Shown here piece after piece: positions 45,469-54,567 of a stretch of 64,000 nucleotides of DNA. Below the pieces are notes generated by a model, which saw only the letters and a program-made list of their open reading frames with translations, made no database searches and was not told the DNA's origin. Position 1 is the first letter of the stretch. The number at the start of each line of letters is the position of its first letter. This DNA comes from Mesorhizobium loti (GTDB taxonomy: Bacteria; Pseudomonadota; Alphaproteobacteria; Rhizobiales; Rhizobiaceae). Where the stretch lies: assembly GCF_001510895.1 (NCBI RefSeq), contig NZ_LPWA01000100.1, positions 1 to 64,000 of the forward strand, written 5' to 3'. The translations under genes and the position numbers were made by a program.

Positions 45469-45717
45469 TCAAGCCGAGGCTTCGCCAAGCATCTTGAGCA
45501 TGGCCAGCCGGACCTTGACGAGCTTGCGCACCGGCGCGTGATAATTTTGAAGAGCAGCGTCCACCACAAACACCAAGGTCATCAGATCCAGCAAGAATTG
45601 ATGGATCGCGTCGGCAGTCACGACCGACTCGAACTGACGCAGCATTGAGCGTGCCTCATCGACCGTTTCCGCGCCCGGCGCATCGATCAACGCTTCAAGC
45701 CTTTCGAAAATTTCCAA
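45469..45717 (-). CDS. Hypothetical small helical protein
   Basis: An 82-residue protein, MEIFERLEALIDAPGAETVD to RLAMLKMLGEASA, likely starting at a TTG (45717) with GGAGG ten bases upstream. Two amphipathic helices flank a hydrophobic one (FLLDLMTLVFVVDAAL). No family is recognised. It is upstream of traR on the same strand and might belong to the transfer-control region. Confidence 0.5.
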   Translation of the reverse strand: MEIFERLEALIDAPGAETVDEARSMLRQFESVVTADAIHQFLLDLMTLVFVVDAALQNYHAPVRKLVKVRLAMLKMLGEASA

Positions 45718-45738
45718 TTCGGCGAAACCTCCATTGCA

Positions 45739-45978
45739 TCATTTGCCATAGGGCAGCTTGCGACGCATCCAGCCTCGCGCGAGAAGTAGCTCGCCGAGCG
45801 GTGCCTGCTCGCACGATGGTGGCGCCGAACCATGCAGCAGCCTGAGCTCCATGGATGGAAAGGCAACAAACTCGGCCGCAAGCCATAGCAATCGAAAAAT
45901 CCGTTGCCGCGAGAGACACGCCGGCGCCTGAAGTCCAGTGCCCGCATTGCGAACTGAAAACCGGAATGAGCTCGGCAC
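45739..45978 (-). CDS. Uncertain small open frame
   Basis: 79 codons ending QAPLGELLLARGWMRRKLPY. It has a coherent hydrophobic segment (FRLLWLAAEFVAFPSMELRL) and lies 21 bases upstream of the small gene at 45469-45717, but there is no strong ribosome site or family match. Confidence 0.3.
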   Translation of the reverse strand: MPSSFRFSVRNAGTGLQAPACLSRQRIFRLLWLAAEFVAFPSMELRLLHGSAPPSCEQAPLGELLLARGWMRRKLPYGK

Positions 45979-46084
45979 CTCGAACCCGATACCGAAGATG
46001 CAGAAACGGACGAACTTGGCTGCATCAGGAGGTCATCCTCAGGACTATTTTCGATGGTCCGGGTTTGAAAGTAACCCGGTGACG

Positions 46085-47005
46085 TCACCACAGAAACCGA
46101 TTCTCGTTCGCTTTGACGGCGTCCATTTTCTGCAGTCGGAAGATTTCCTCCACGGGCACGATTTCGGGGTCGATGCTGTGAATACCGCCATCGGCGCGGA
46201 TGCGGGCAAAGACGTCCTTCATGGCGGTGACCGCTGCCCGAATGGCGTGATTGCCATAGATCACCATCGCAATCTTGCCGAGCGCGCGGATGCGCGACTC
46301 GTTCATTTCCGGATAGGAAGTCGGCACGATGACGATCGGAACCTTGCCGTGCCATGCTCGTACAAAACTCTCCACCTCGTCGGGCACCTTCTGCTTGGAG
46401 TGGATCAAGATCATGTCAGCGCCAGCTTCTTCATATACCCTGGCCCGCTTCAGGGCCTCGGCTTCACCCAGTCCGGCGATCAGCGCTTCGGTGCGCGCAA
46501 TGACGAGGAAGTCCGGGTCTGCGCGCGTCGCGACGGCCGCGCGAATTTTTCCCGCGAATTCCTCCGTCCGGATGAGTTCCTGGCGACCATCTGCCAGGAG
46601 GCTCGTCACTTTTGGAAAAGCCTTGTCCTCAATGACGACCGCGGCGGCGCCCGCACGCTCGTATTGCTCGATGGCGTAGATCACGTTGATGGCATTGCCG
46701 AAGCCGGTGTCGATATCAGCTATGATCGGCAGCGAAGATTGCTCGGCCATCGAACGGACCATGTCGAGGTGCCGCGTCATGGAGACAAGGCTTGCATCGG
46801 GCAGTCCATAAAGAGCGGAAAGTTCGAAACCGGAGGCCCAGATGCCATCGAAGCCTGCCTCCTCGGCCAGGATTGCCGACAGGGGACTGTGCGCCGCCAT
46901 GATGTGGGCGAGACGGCCGGCGCAGATACGGGCTCGCAGAGATGCCCTGCTCGTCAGCGTGGAGCCTGCGGATATGTGCTCGGGGTTATGGCCAGTTTGC
47001 AGCAT
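46085..47005 (-). CDS. Phosphonopyruvate hydrolase (PEP mutase/isocitrate lyase superfamily)
   Basis: Predicted to split phosphonopyruvate into pyruvate and phosphate. It has 306 residues: GRLAHIMAAHSPLSAILAEE, GIWASGFELSALYGLPDA, the Mg2+ Asp pair in IIADIDTGFGNAINV, and the gating loop EDKAFPKVTS. True PEP mutases have Asn at the ninth position of this loop (EDK.FPK.NS); phosphonopyruvate hydrolase of Variovorax Pal2 has Thr, as here, and the rest of the sequence resembles that enzyme closely. The next gene upstream on the same strand is a LysR regulator, like palR next to the Variovorax enzyme gene. It can degrade the very product made by the PEP mutase at 58658-59596. Confidence 0.85.
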   Translation of the reverse strand: MLQTGHNPEHISAGSTLTSRASLRARICAGRLAHIMAAHSPLSAILAEEAGFDGIWASGFELSALYGLPDASLVSMTRHLDMVRSMAEQSSLPIIADIDTGFGNAINVIYAIEQYERAGAAAVVIEDKAFPKVTSLLADGRQELIRTEEFAGKIRAAVATRADPDFLVIARTEALIAGLGEAEALKRARVYEEAGADMILIHSKQKVPDEVESFVRAWHGKVPIVIVPTSYPEMNESRIRALGKIAMVIYGNHAIRAAVTAMKDVFARIRADGGIHSIDPEIVPVEEIFRLQKMDAVKANENRFLW

Positions 47006-47123
47006 CTTGGGCGCCTGTGGAATCGAGGAATGATCGAATTACTGCCACCTCTATTCAGCGACGTCGTTGGCGATCAAACGGATTGATCGATTTTTTGAGA
47101 CCTTTCCATAGCCGAATGCGATG

Positions 47124-48032
47124 TTAACGAGCCTCCGAAATCGCCGCCTTCTTACACAGTCGAGCCAACCACCGGCAAAAGGCGCGAGCGAGTTCGGGAT
47201 TGTCAGAGCGATCGACCGCATAGGCCCGGTATTGCATACCGCTTGGCGTAAGCGATCCCGGCACCACATTCAAAGCGCCGGTGCGCACCAGGTCACTGAC
47301 GATGATCTCGGGCGCTACAAGAAGGCTTTTTCCGGTCATGACGGCAGGCAGCGCAAGGTAATTGTGATCGTATCGCGCCCCCGGCTTGATGTCCCTTGAT
47401 GTCAGATTCATCCCTCTTAGCCAGGTGGGAAGTATGTCGGGACGAGATGTGACGTTGATCATCGGCATCGAGCGAACGATCGAAAGACTTTTGCCCGCTA
47501 TGTGATTTGGAGAGCCAACACACACGAGTTGCTCGTTGTAGATTTCCCAATGATCGGCAGGTTCGACGACCGAAAGGTCGCGTGTAATCAAGATGTCGAA
47601 ATCGTCGGTGGATGTCGGCAGCGAAAGCGAGCTGATCACGTCAACCATCACGCCGCCCATTTCGGTGGAGAATGCCTGAAGATTTGGGATCAAGAAAGAA
47701 TAGGCAAACGTCGAAAGTGATGTGCGCACGACAATCCGGTTGGCGTTTGGCCTTGTCCGTCGCCGCATTCTCTGAGCGGTGAAGCACACTGTATCGAGCG
47801 GCTCCGAGACAGTGTTGGCGAATAATCTTCCAAACTCGGTTAGTTCGCTTCGCCTGCCCCGCCGTTCCATCAAGTCCGTCCCGAGATATCCTTCCAGAAC
47901 GGCCAGGTAGCGGCTGACTGAGCTCTGCGTCGTCCCTAATGCGTTGGCTGCCCGCGTCAGGCTTCCTTCGCGCACGATCGTTACGAAAGCGCGGATTGCG
48001 TTCAAAGGCACTGCTTCGTCTTCGCTCGTCAT
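47124..48032 (-). CDS. LysR-family regulator, PalR-like by context
   Basis: A 302-residue LysR protein from the ATG at 48032 (MTSEDEAVPLNAIRAFVTIV). HTH: GSLTRAANALGTTQSSVSRY; effector domain: RIVVRTSLSTFAYSFLIPNL, ITRDLSVVEPADHWEIYNEQ. It lies between the phosphonopyruvate hydrolase gene (same strand, 118 bp downstream) and the ABC importer (divergent). LysR proteins usually act on the divergent promoter, so the importer at 48428 and the hydrolase are the likely targets; the inducer would then be a phosphonate such as phosphonoalanine. Confidence 0.85.
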   Translation of the reverse strand: MTSEDEAVPLNAIRAFVTIVREGSLTRAANALGTTQSSVSRYLAVLEGYLGTDLMERRGRRSELTEFGRLFANTVSEPLDTVCFTAQRMRRRTRPNANRIVVRTSLSTFAYSFLIPNLQAFSTEMGGVMVDVISSLSLPTSTDDFDILITRDLSVVEPADHWEIYNEQLVCVGSPNHIAGKSLSIVRSMPMINVTSRPDILPTWLRGMNLTSRDIKPGARYDHNYLALPAVMTGKSLLVAPEIIVSDLVRTGALNVVPGSLTPSGMQYRAYAVDRSDNPELARAFCRWLARLCKKAAISEAR

Positions 48033-48427
48033 CGCTAGCTCCGGAAAAATAATTGCAGGGGCTGATCCCGTTAGGCAATTCATCTCCAAACTGGGACCAT
48101 CCATCACATTATTCGATATTTGTCACCGGACTGTCGTGTCCCAGCGGTACCGCGTGGCCATGAGTTGCGGCCCCAGGATGGGTGCATGACATTTCCACGC
48201 AATAGCCTTGGCTTTGTTACTTATTGCTTTGTGCAACGTGAGCCGACAGCTCGCATTGCATATCGCCGTCAAACCTGGCGCAGGTTACCCAATCGTCTTG
48301 CGTTGGGCACGTTCGAGAGCTGGTCTATCAGGCCGCCTGAGCGCTGCGTCCTTTGCCATCCGAGGTGCGCGACGACGAGGACAGTTGGCCATGTCGTCGC
48401 TTGCGTGAGGAATGAGGAGGCCGTCGC
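48033..48427. other. Divergent promoter region, LysR gene versus ABC importer
   Basis: No gene. LysR-type sites (T-N11-A) can be placed but none stands out. The ATPase gene start is preceded by gaatgaggaggccgtcgc, a good ribosome site. Confidence 0.4.
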
Positions 48428-49603
48428 GTGAGTGGGATTACCATAAGAAATATTGGCAAGTCGTTCGGGGCCACAAGGGTGCTGCATGACGTGTCGCTGT
48501 CGATTGCGGATGGCGAGTTCCTGACCCTGCTCGGCCCGTCGGGATGCGGAAAATCGACATTGTTGCGCATATTGGCCGGGCTCGAGGTCCAGGATACAGG
48601 CAGCATCGAGATTGGCGGTCGTGTGGTGGATGGAGTACGCCCGAAGCGTCGCGACGTGGCGATGGTGTTCCAATCCTATGCGCTTTACCCGCATATGAGC
48701 GTCGCCGCGAACATCGCCCTGCCGTTGCGAATGCGGCGACTGAGCCGCGCGCAGCGCCTGCCGCTCATCGGCCGATGGCTCCCAGGCTCCGGGCCGGTGA
48801 TGAGCGGGATCGAGATGGAGGTTTCTCGCACCGCCGAAGCGCTGGGAATTGCGCATCTGCTCAATCGCAAACCGGGACAACTGTCCGGCGGACAACGTCA
48901 GCGGGTGGCGGTCGGTCGCGCCATGGTGCGCCATCCTGCTGTGTTTTTGATGGACGAGCCACTCAGCAATCTCGACGCCAAGCTGAGGGTCCAAATGCGT
49001 GCCGAGATCAAGGACCTGCACAAGCGTCTTGGGGTGACATTTGTCTACGTGACTCACGACCAGGCGGAGGCGATGACGCTGTCGGATCGTGTCGTCGTGA
49101 TGCGCGACGGCGAGATGTTGCAAGTTGCCCCGCCCCAGGAGATCTATGCCGACCCGAATGACATACGCGTCGCTGAGTTCCTCGGATCGCCTAAGATCAA
49201 CATGGTGGACGCAACAATGCGCCAACCTGGCTTGATCGATCTTGCAGGCTGCGCCCTTTCGGTTGCTTGCGAGATGGCGCCGGGTTCTAATTTCACTGTC
49301 GGCATTCGCCCAGAGGCTTTCCAGTTTGCTGAACATGCCGGCCCGGGGGTGATCACCGGCTCGGTACGCATGGTCGAGCATATGGGCTCCGATTTGTTCG
49401 TTTATCTCGACCCGTCCGGCCTCGAGCAACCGTTGATAGCCAGGCTTTCGGCCGAGCGCGCACCCCATATTGTCACCGGACAGACGCTTAATGTCTCGGT
49501 CAGATCGGACCAGCTGCTCGTCTTCAACCGCGACGGTCGTCGGGTTCGTGCGCGAGACATCTCGAGCGCTCACTCGGCCACACCAGCCAGGGAGTGGGCT
49601 TGA
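48428..49603 (+). CDS. ABC importer ATPase, UgpC/MalK type
   Basis: A 391-residue ATPase: Walker A GPSGCGKST, VFQSYALYPHMSVAANIALP, signature LSGGQRQRVAVGRAM, Walker B VFLMDEPLSNLDAKLRVQMR, H-loop VYVTHDQAEAMTLSDRVVVM. A C-terminal TOBE-like regulatory domain follows (FTVGIRPEAF). UgpC/MalK-type ATPases serve carbohydrate and glycerol-3-phosphate importers. An insertion after the Q-loop (SRAQRLPLIGRWLPGSGPV) is not usual in the family. The GTG start at 48428 and the ATGA overlap with the next gene show coupling. Confidence 0.92.
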   Translation: MSGITIRNIGKSFGATRVLHDVSLSIADGEFLTLLGPSGCGKSTLLRILAGLEVQDTGSIEIGGRVVDGVRPKRRDVAMVFQSYALYPHMSVAANIALPLRMRRLSRAQRLPLIGRWLPGSGPVMSGIEMEVSRTAEALGIAHLLNRKPGQLSGGQRQRVAVGRAMVRHPAVFLMDEPLSNLDAKLRVQMRAEIKDLHKRLGVTFVYVTHDQAEAMTLSDRVVVMRDGEMLQVAPPQEIYADPNDIRVAEFLGSPKINMVDATMRQPGLIDLAGCALSVACEMAPGSNFTVGIRPEAFQFAEHAGPGVITGSVRMVEHMGSDLFVYLDPSGLEQPLIARLSAERAPHIVTGQTLNVSVRSDQLLVFNRDGRRVRARDISSAHSATPAREWA

Positions 49604-50577
49604 TGAATGGAAGCCTGCCTGCTGTCAGTCGGCTTGCCCAGCCTGTGTCATCGCAAGGGGTCGCGGGGAAGCCATTGTCGCGCGTGTCGCTGCCACGAAG
49701 ACACTCGTTGCATGAGGCAATGTGGGCTTGGTCACTTACTGCGCCCGCTCTCATCTTTCTCGTCGTTCTGTTCTTCCTGCCGGTTATCGGCGTCTTTGTC
49801 ATAGCGTTTACCGACTGGCAGTTCGGCGCCAGCTCGCTTTCCTTCGTCGGCCTCGCAAACTTCCGCGAAGTCATCTTTGACAGGGGTTTTCGAGCGTCGC
49901 TGATCAACACTGTCGTCTATGTAGTGATGGTTGTTCCGGGAACCGTCCTTGCCGGACTTTTGATCGCGCTCATCATAGAGAGCAGCCATTCGTGCCGCGC
50001 TCATTACCGAGCGGTTCATTTTTTGCCCTTCATGGCCACGGCGACTGCAATGGCGATCTCGTGGGAGGCCTTGCTCCATCCCACCATCGGCCTGGTTAAC
50101 CACAGCTTCGCGGCCCTTGGTTTGCCTGTCGCCAACTGGCTGCGCGACGAAACGACGGTCCTGCCTGTTCTGGCCGTTATCGGCATCTGGCAGAATCTCG
50201 GTTATGCCATGGTGCTCTTCGTGGCGGGGCTGAAGTCGATCCCGCTCGATCTATACGACGCCGCTGATGTCGACGGGGCCGATTACTGGCTCGATCGCCT
50301 GCGAACCGTCACCATTCCAATGCTTGGACCGGTGTCCATGTTCGTCGTCATCGTTGTGGCGCTTAGAGCTTTCGAAACCTTCGACACGATCCAGATCCTG
50401 ACCCAGGGCGGCCCGGGCCACTCCTCGGAAATGCTGCTCTACACGATCTACCGGGAAAGTTTTGAATATTTGCGCGCGGGCTATGGAGCCGCGGTCGCCA
50501 TCGTCTTTCTCGCAATCGTGGTTGCGCTGACCCTGCTCCAGGCGCGCAGCATGGACAAACGGGTACACTATCAATGA
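49603..50577 (+). CDS. ABC importer permease, UgpA/MalF type
   Basis: A 324-residue permease with six membrane helices and the EAA motif DLYDAADVDGADYWLDRLRT followed by VTIPML. The start ATG at 49603 overlaps the ATPase stop; its stop overlaps the start of the second permease at 50574. The family imports sugars, sugar alcohols or glycerol phosphodiesters. Confidence 0.9.
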   Translation: MNGSLPAVSRLAQPVSSQGVAGKPLSRVSLPRRHSLHEAMWAWSLTAPALIFLVVLFFLPVIGVFVIAFTDWQFGASSLSFVGLANFREVIFDRGFRASLINTVVYVVMVVPGTVLAGLLIALIIESSHSCRAHYRAVHFLPFMATATAMAISWEALLHPTIGLVNHSFAALGLPVANWLRDETTVLPVLAVIGIWQNLGYAMVLFVAGLKSIPLDLYDAADVDGADYWLDRLRTVTIPMLGPVSMFVVIVVALRAFETFDTIQILTQGGPGHSSEMLLYTIYRESFEYLRAGYGAAVAIVFLAIVVALTLLQARSMDKRVHYQ

Positions 50578-51409
50578 GCGCGATCCGCCTTTCTGCTGCG
50601 GCCGCCATCGCGCGCCACGGCGTGCTGGTCCTCACGTCCGCATTCATTCTCGTACCCTTCGTTTGGATGGTCAGCCTGTCGCTCAAATCGCCTGGCGAGA
50701 TTTTTCGGGCGCCTTCTCGGTACTTCCGGCACAATTTTATGGCATCGACAATTACGCCAAGGCGATCACTTCGGTGCCTCTGCCGCGCTACATGGGCAAC
50801 GGCCTCCTTGTCTGCGCTCTGATCCTGGCAGCACAAATTCTCGTTTGTGCGCCGGCTGCTTACGCTCTGGCCAAGCTCAAGTTCTGGGGTCGCGATTTCA
50901 TTTTCGCCATGGTTCTGGTCGGGCTGCTTTTGCCGCACCAGGTGCTGTCCCTTCCCTTGTTCATCCTTTGCTACAAGCTCGACATCCTGAACACGTACCT
51001 GGCCCTGGTTATTCCATACGTCGTCTCGCCGTTTGGAATTTTTCTCTTCCGCCAGTTCTTCAAGAAGATCCCGAACGACATTGTCCACGCGGCTCGGCTT
51101 GACGGCCTCTCCGAACTTGCCATCGTCTGGAAGATCATGGTGCCGATGGCGCTGCCTGCCGTCATCGCGTTTTCCATCTTCTCGGTTGTCGCCCACTGGA
51201 ACGATCTTTTCTGGCCGCTGATTGCGGTGCGCGACGGCAACCTGATGCCTGCGCCGCTCGGGATCATGGCCTTCAAGAACGAAGAGGCCGGGAATGACTA
51301 CGGCCCATTGATGGCCGCATCGACACTGGTCGTCGCTCCTTTGCTCATCGCATTCCTGGCCGCGCAGAAGTGGTTCGTGGAGGGAATGACTGGTGGGTCG
51401 GTGAAATGA
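50574..51409 (+). pseudogene. ABC importer permease, UgpE/MalG type (one apparent frameshift)
   Basis: Second permease, about 278 residues if repaired. Segment 1 (from 50574) has HGVLVLTSAFILVPFVWMVS and LKSPGEIFRAP; the rest, one frame away, has FSVLPAQFYGIDNYAKAITS, and the EAA loop DIVHAARLDGLSELAIVWKI. One added base near 50712-50722 (next to a TTTTT run) joins them. Without repair the importer could not work, so its integrity decides whether the uptake branch is functional. Confidence 0.85.
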
Positions 51410-51442
51410 ACGCAGCTCACAAATTTGAATGAGGATCAACCA

Positions 51443-52711
51443 ATGTTCGAAATCACGCGGCGCCATTTTCTCGCCGGCTCATCATCCATCTTCCTCACCA
51501 CGGGGTCTCTCTCGCGCGCGGCGCCCTCGGATGCGCTGCGCGTAGTCGCGCTTCCCTCCATATTCGCCGACATGTATTCCGCGCTGGGAGCTGCCTATCA
51601 GGCGGGACATGACGTTGCGTTGAACATAGACACCTCTATACGAGAGGATGAGACCGCCATCACCACCGTGCTGCGCTCGGCAATGGTTGGGGAACTGCCG
51701 GACGTCCTGTTCATCAGCCCGAACTGTCTTCGCGTATTCGCCGACAGAAAGCTTGCGCAAAGCCTGGATGATTACCAGCGCAACGAAGCCGGTTGGGGAC
51801 AAAGTTTCTCACCGGCCGTGACGCGAATCGGCCGCTTTGGAGCAAGCATGCATGGCCTTGGCTTTGCGGTCTCGATGCCGGTGATCCTCTATAACCTCGA
51901 CCTCTTAAAGCGAATTGGCGTCAGCGAGCCGCCGAACTCCTGGGAAGCAGTGACGGCGCTGGGCCGCAAGCTCGATGCCATGGGCAAAGGCCAGGTCGTT
52001 GGCGCGTTTATGGAGTACGACAACGGTGGCAACTGGACGTTCCATGCCCTCTTGAACGGGTTTGGCGGCCGCATCTTGGCCGATGACGAACGCAACGTCG
52101 GATTTGTCGGGCCGGAAGGGCTCGCCGCTCTCGGAATTTTGCGGGATTTCGGCGAATGCGGACAAGCGCGAGTGGACATGTCGCGCGATCAGGCACGACA
52201 GGCATTTTCCGCGGGTCAGATCGGCATCCTGTGTACTTCGAGTAGCAGTTACGCGGCTATCGCAAAACGTGCGGAAGGACAGTTTCAAATTGCGATGCGG
52301 CCGTTCCCGGTTGCGAATGAAGCCGGTCACCTGCCCGCCGCCGGACCCCTCAGCATCATGTTCTCCAAGGATCCGCAGCAGCGACAAAAGGCATGGGAGT
52401 TCATGAAGTTCGCCTCAGGTGTCGCGGGGCAGACGATCGTTGCGACGCGCACGGCTTATCTCCCGGCCAACGATCTCGCGCTCAGCACCGGAGCGCTCCG
52501 GGAATATTATGCATCGCGTCCCAACCTCCAGGCGCTGATCCCGGCGTTGTCGGTGATGGGACCATGGGAAGCGTTCCCGGGCGAGAACTCAGTCAAGATC
52601 ACCACCGTGATAAAGAACCACTTGGCGTCGGTGGTTTTGCTGAAAGTCGCACCCAAGCAAGCACTGGAGCAGATGGGACGTGACGTCTCCGATTTGCTGC
52701 CGTTGCATTGA
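51443..52711 (+). CDS. ABC importer substrate-binding protein with Tat signal
   Basis: A 422-residue periplasmic solute-binding protein (family 1, UgpB/MalE type). The ATG at 51443 begins MFEITRRHFLAGSSSIFLTT with a twin-arginine motif, so it is probably exported folded. The mature part has VALPSIFADMYSALGAAYQA, PVILYNLDLLKRIGVSEPPN and SWEAVTALGRKLDAMGKGQV. Binding specificity cannot be read; the neighbourhood suggests a phosphonate-bearing or phosphodiester ligand. An upstream TTG (51425) is the alternative start. Confidence 0.88.
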   Translation: MFEITRRHFLAGSSSIFLTTGSLSRAAPSDALRVVALPSIFADMYSALGAAYQAGHDVALNIDTSIREDETAITTVLRSAMVGELPDVLFISPNCLRVFADRKLAQSLDDYQRNEAGWGQSFSPAVTRIGRFGASMHGLGFAVSMPVILYNLDLLKRIGVSEPPNSWEAVTALGRKLDAMGKGQVVGAFMEYDNGGNWTFHALLNGFGGRILADDERNVGFVGPEGLAALGILRDFGECGQARVDMSRDQARQAFSAGQIGILCTSSSSYAAIAKRAEGQFQIAMRPFPVANEAGHLPAAGPLSIMFSKDPQQRQKAWEFMKFASGVAGQTIVATRTAYLPANDLALSTGALREYYASRPNLQALIPALSVMGPWEAFPGENSVKITTVIKNHLASVVLLKVAPKQALEQMGRDVSDLLPLH

Positions 52712-52753
52712 CCGACCCTGACCTCAACCACTCCTCAATCAAAGGTGATATCA

Positions 52754-53518
52754 ATGGCATCATTCCTAAAGCGTGACTTGTCGGCCTCCCGCGCGCTAAA
52801 AGAAAAACTCCGCTCCGGGGGCATCGGCACGCTGGTACACTCCAGTCATCCCTCGCCCAGCCTGGTGGAAAAATTGGCTGAATGCGGGTTCGATGCCGTC
52901 CTCATCGACTGTGAACACGGTTCGGCCGGTCCGGAACGGGTAGAAGAGATGGCGCGCGCCACGAGTCTGTCGCGAATCGTTTCGATCCTGCGGCCGGAAG
53001 ATCCCTCGCCATGGATGGTGACCAAGTATCTCGAATGCGGCGTCGATGGTCTGATGATCCCGCTGGTGTCGGACGCGAAAGTAGCGCAGAGCATCGTGGA
53101 CCGGTTCAGGTTCTCCGCGCCATTCGATCACCAGGACCGGATGCTGATCCTGATGATCGAGACCATCGAGGCGGTCAACAACTTGCCGCAAATCATGGCC
53201 GTCGAAGGCGTGGATGCTTATTTGGTTGCGCCTGGGGACTTGGCCCTCACGATCGGCGCTCAGCCCATCACGTACGAATGGCAGCAAGGCAACAAGCCGC
53301 AAGCCGTCGCCGAGGTCGTCGATCGTGCGATCAAAACGATAGTGGACGCAGGCAAGATCTGCGGCACGCTCGTCAACCATAGCGACGTGGGGTCCTTCGT
53401 CGATAAGGGCGTTCGGCTCGTTTATGATCATGCGAACCATATGTTGAGCTATGGCGCTCGTGAGTTCCTTGGTCGTTTGAAGCAGTCGCCATATAAGTTG
53501 GAAGCGGTTTCGGCATAA
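52754..53518 (+). CDS. HpcH/HpaI-family aldolase
   Basis: A 254-residue class II aldolase of the 2-keto-3-deoxy sugar acid/4-hydroxy-2-oxoheptanedioate type. Motifs: FDAVLIDCEHGSAGPE (general base region), SWM-like PSPWMVTKYLECGVDGLMIP, LILMIETIEAVNNLPQIMAV with the metal-binding Glu, and VDAYLVAPGDLALTIG with the metal-binding Asp. These enzymes cleave to, or join with, pyruvate or related keto acids. Sitting last in the ABC operon it probably cleaves the imported compound or its derivative. The ATG at 52754 was preferred over the GTG at 52745. Confidence 0.88.
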   Translation: MASFLKRDLSASRALKEKLRSGGIGTLVHSSHPSPSLVEKLAECGFDAVLIDCEHGSAGPERVEEMARATSLSRIVSILRPEDPSPWMVTKYLECGVDGLMIPLVSDAKVAQSIVDRFRFSAPFDHQDRMLILMIETIEAVNNLPQIMAVEGVDAYLVAPGDLALTIGAQPITYEWQQGNKPQAVAEVVDRAIKTIVDAGKICGTLVNHSDVGSFVDKGVRLVYDHANHMLSYGAREFLGRLKQSPYKLEAVSA

Positions 53519-53586
53519 TATTAGTGCATGTCGCCCAGAAGCGTGCAGCGGTTCTGGGGCAGCGACATGTATCAAAACAAAGACTT

Positions 53587-53628
53587 AAAGCGCGTCGCCT
53601 GAATTCGTTTCAACGCGACGCGCTTTTA
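53587..53628. terminator. Strong hairpin between convergent operons
   Basis: A twelve-base-pair perfect stem, aaagcgcgtcgc / gcgacgcgcttt, with a ~16-base loop and T's following; it separates the aldolase gene from the convergent methyltransferase gene and can work in both directions. Confidence 0.7.
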
Positions 53629-53704
53629 GCCGTTCAGCATGTCCCGCCAAGCTTCGGCGCGACATGCTGAACGACGGTGCACCATACGGGCGAGACACTG
53701 CTCG

Positions 53705-54526
53705 TTATGGCCGCGCTGCCAAGAGCAAAGAAGCGACGCCGCGCTCAATGAACGCCCCGGTGGGCGACATCGCTGAGAGTCGGGACCGCAAGCCAGCCTC
53801 GAATGCCGGCCGTCGGTCGCCGAGTACCCCAGGGCAAGCCTTGGATGTGGACAAGATATAGCCGACGAGCGAATCCAGATTCCAATGATGTTCGTAAGGA
53901 AAGCTTTTGTCCTGAATGTCGCTGAAGGCAGACCGGGCAAGGATGACATCATTCGATTCCTCCAAGGCAGGTCGGATACCTACCCTTCCCGCGGGAAAGA
54001 AACCGCCCCAGAAAGTCTCGGTATAGGCAAGTTGCTCCAACCACCAATCATCGGGTGAACAGTTCGAACGGTGCCTTGAAATGACAGCGACAGCACAGTC
54101 GTGCGCCGCCACCTTCTCCAGGTACTTCAGGACCCGCTCCCGATCCATCCAATGGAACGCGCCGGCTATCGTGACCAGTGAAAACGGGCCGATGTCCAAG
54201 GGAAGTTCCTCGGATTTTCCGGTCAGGAAGGAGATGTTGCCAGCGCCGTACTTGGCGGCGTAATGGCGTGCCTCATCGATCATGTCTTGATCCGGGTCCA
54301 CGGCGACGACTTCATCGGCAAATCGAGCAAGCCGAACGCTGATCTGGCCCGTTCCACAGCCAAGATCGAGCAAGACGGCCGGCTCTCGGCCAGAAAGGTA
54401 ATTTTCTGTCAATAAATCGAACATCGCGGGCGGATAATCTGCTTGGTAGCGCGCGAAATAGTAAGCGGCTCCCGCAAACAGATCCGCAGGTGGGGCGGTC
54501 ATTATTTGACGGTGTGTTGTGCTCAT
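53705..54526 (-). CDS. Class I SAM-dependent methyltransferase
   Basis: A 273-residue methyltransferase from the ATG at 54526 (MSTTHRQIMTAPPADLFAGA). Motif I VLLDLGCGTGQISVRLA, acidic motif VVAVDPDQDM, FLTGKSEELPLDIGPF and LVTIAGAFHWMDRERVL are typical of the UbiE/COQ5-like SAM fold. The substrate is unknown. As the last gene of the pepM-oriented run (41 bp after the PLP enzyme) it might methylate a phosphonate head group or its amine; that is inference. Confidence 0.85.
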   Translation of the reverse strand: MSTTHRQIMTAPPADLFAGAAYYFARYQADYPPAMFDLLTENYLSGREPAVLLDLGCGTGQISVRLARFADEVVAVDPDQDMIDEARHYAAKYGAGNISFLTGKSEELPLDIGPFSLVTIAGAFHWMDRERVLKYLEKVAAHDCAVAVISRHRSNCSPDDWWLEQLAYTETFWGGFFPAGRVGIRPALEESNDVILARSAFSDIQDKSFPYEHHWNLDSLVGYILSTSKACPGVLGDRRPAFEAGLRSRLSAMSPTGAFIERGVASLLLAARP

Positions 54527-54567
54527 TTCCCGTATTCCTTGTCTTGATGGACGCACCGTTTTCGTCT

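Noticed and set aside
48269..49573. 434-codon minus-strand frame opposite the UgpC-like ATPase
   Set aside because: Shadow of the ATPase gene; all ATPase motifs are on the plus strand.
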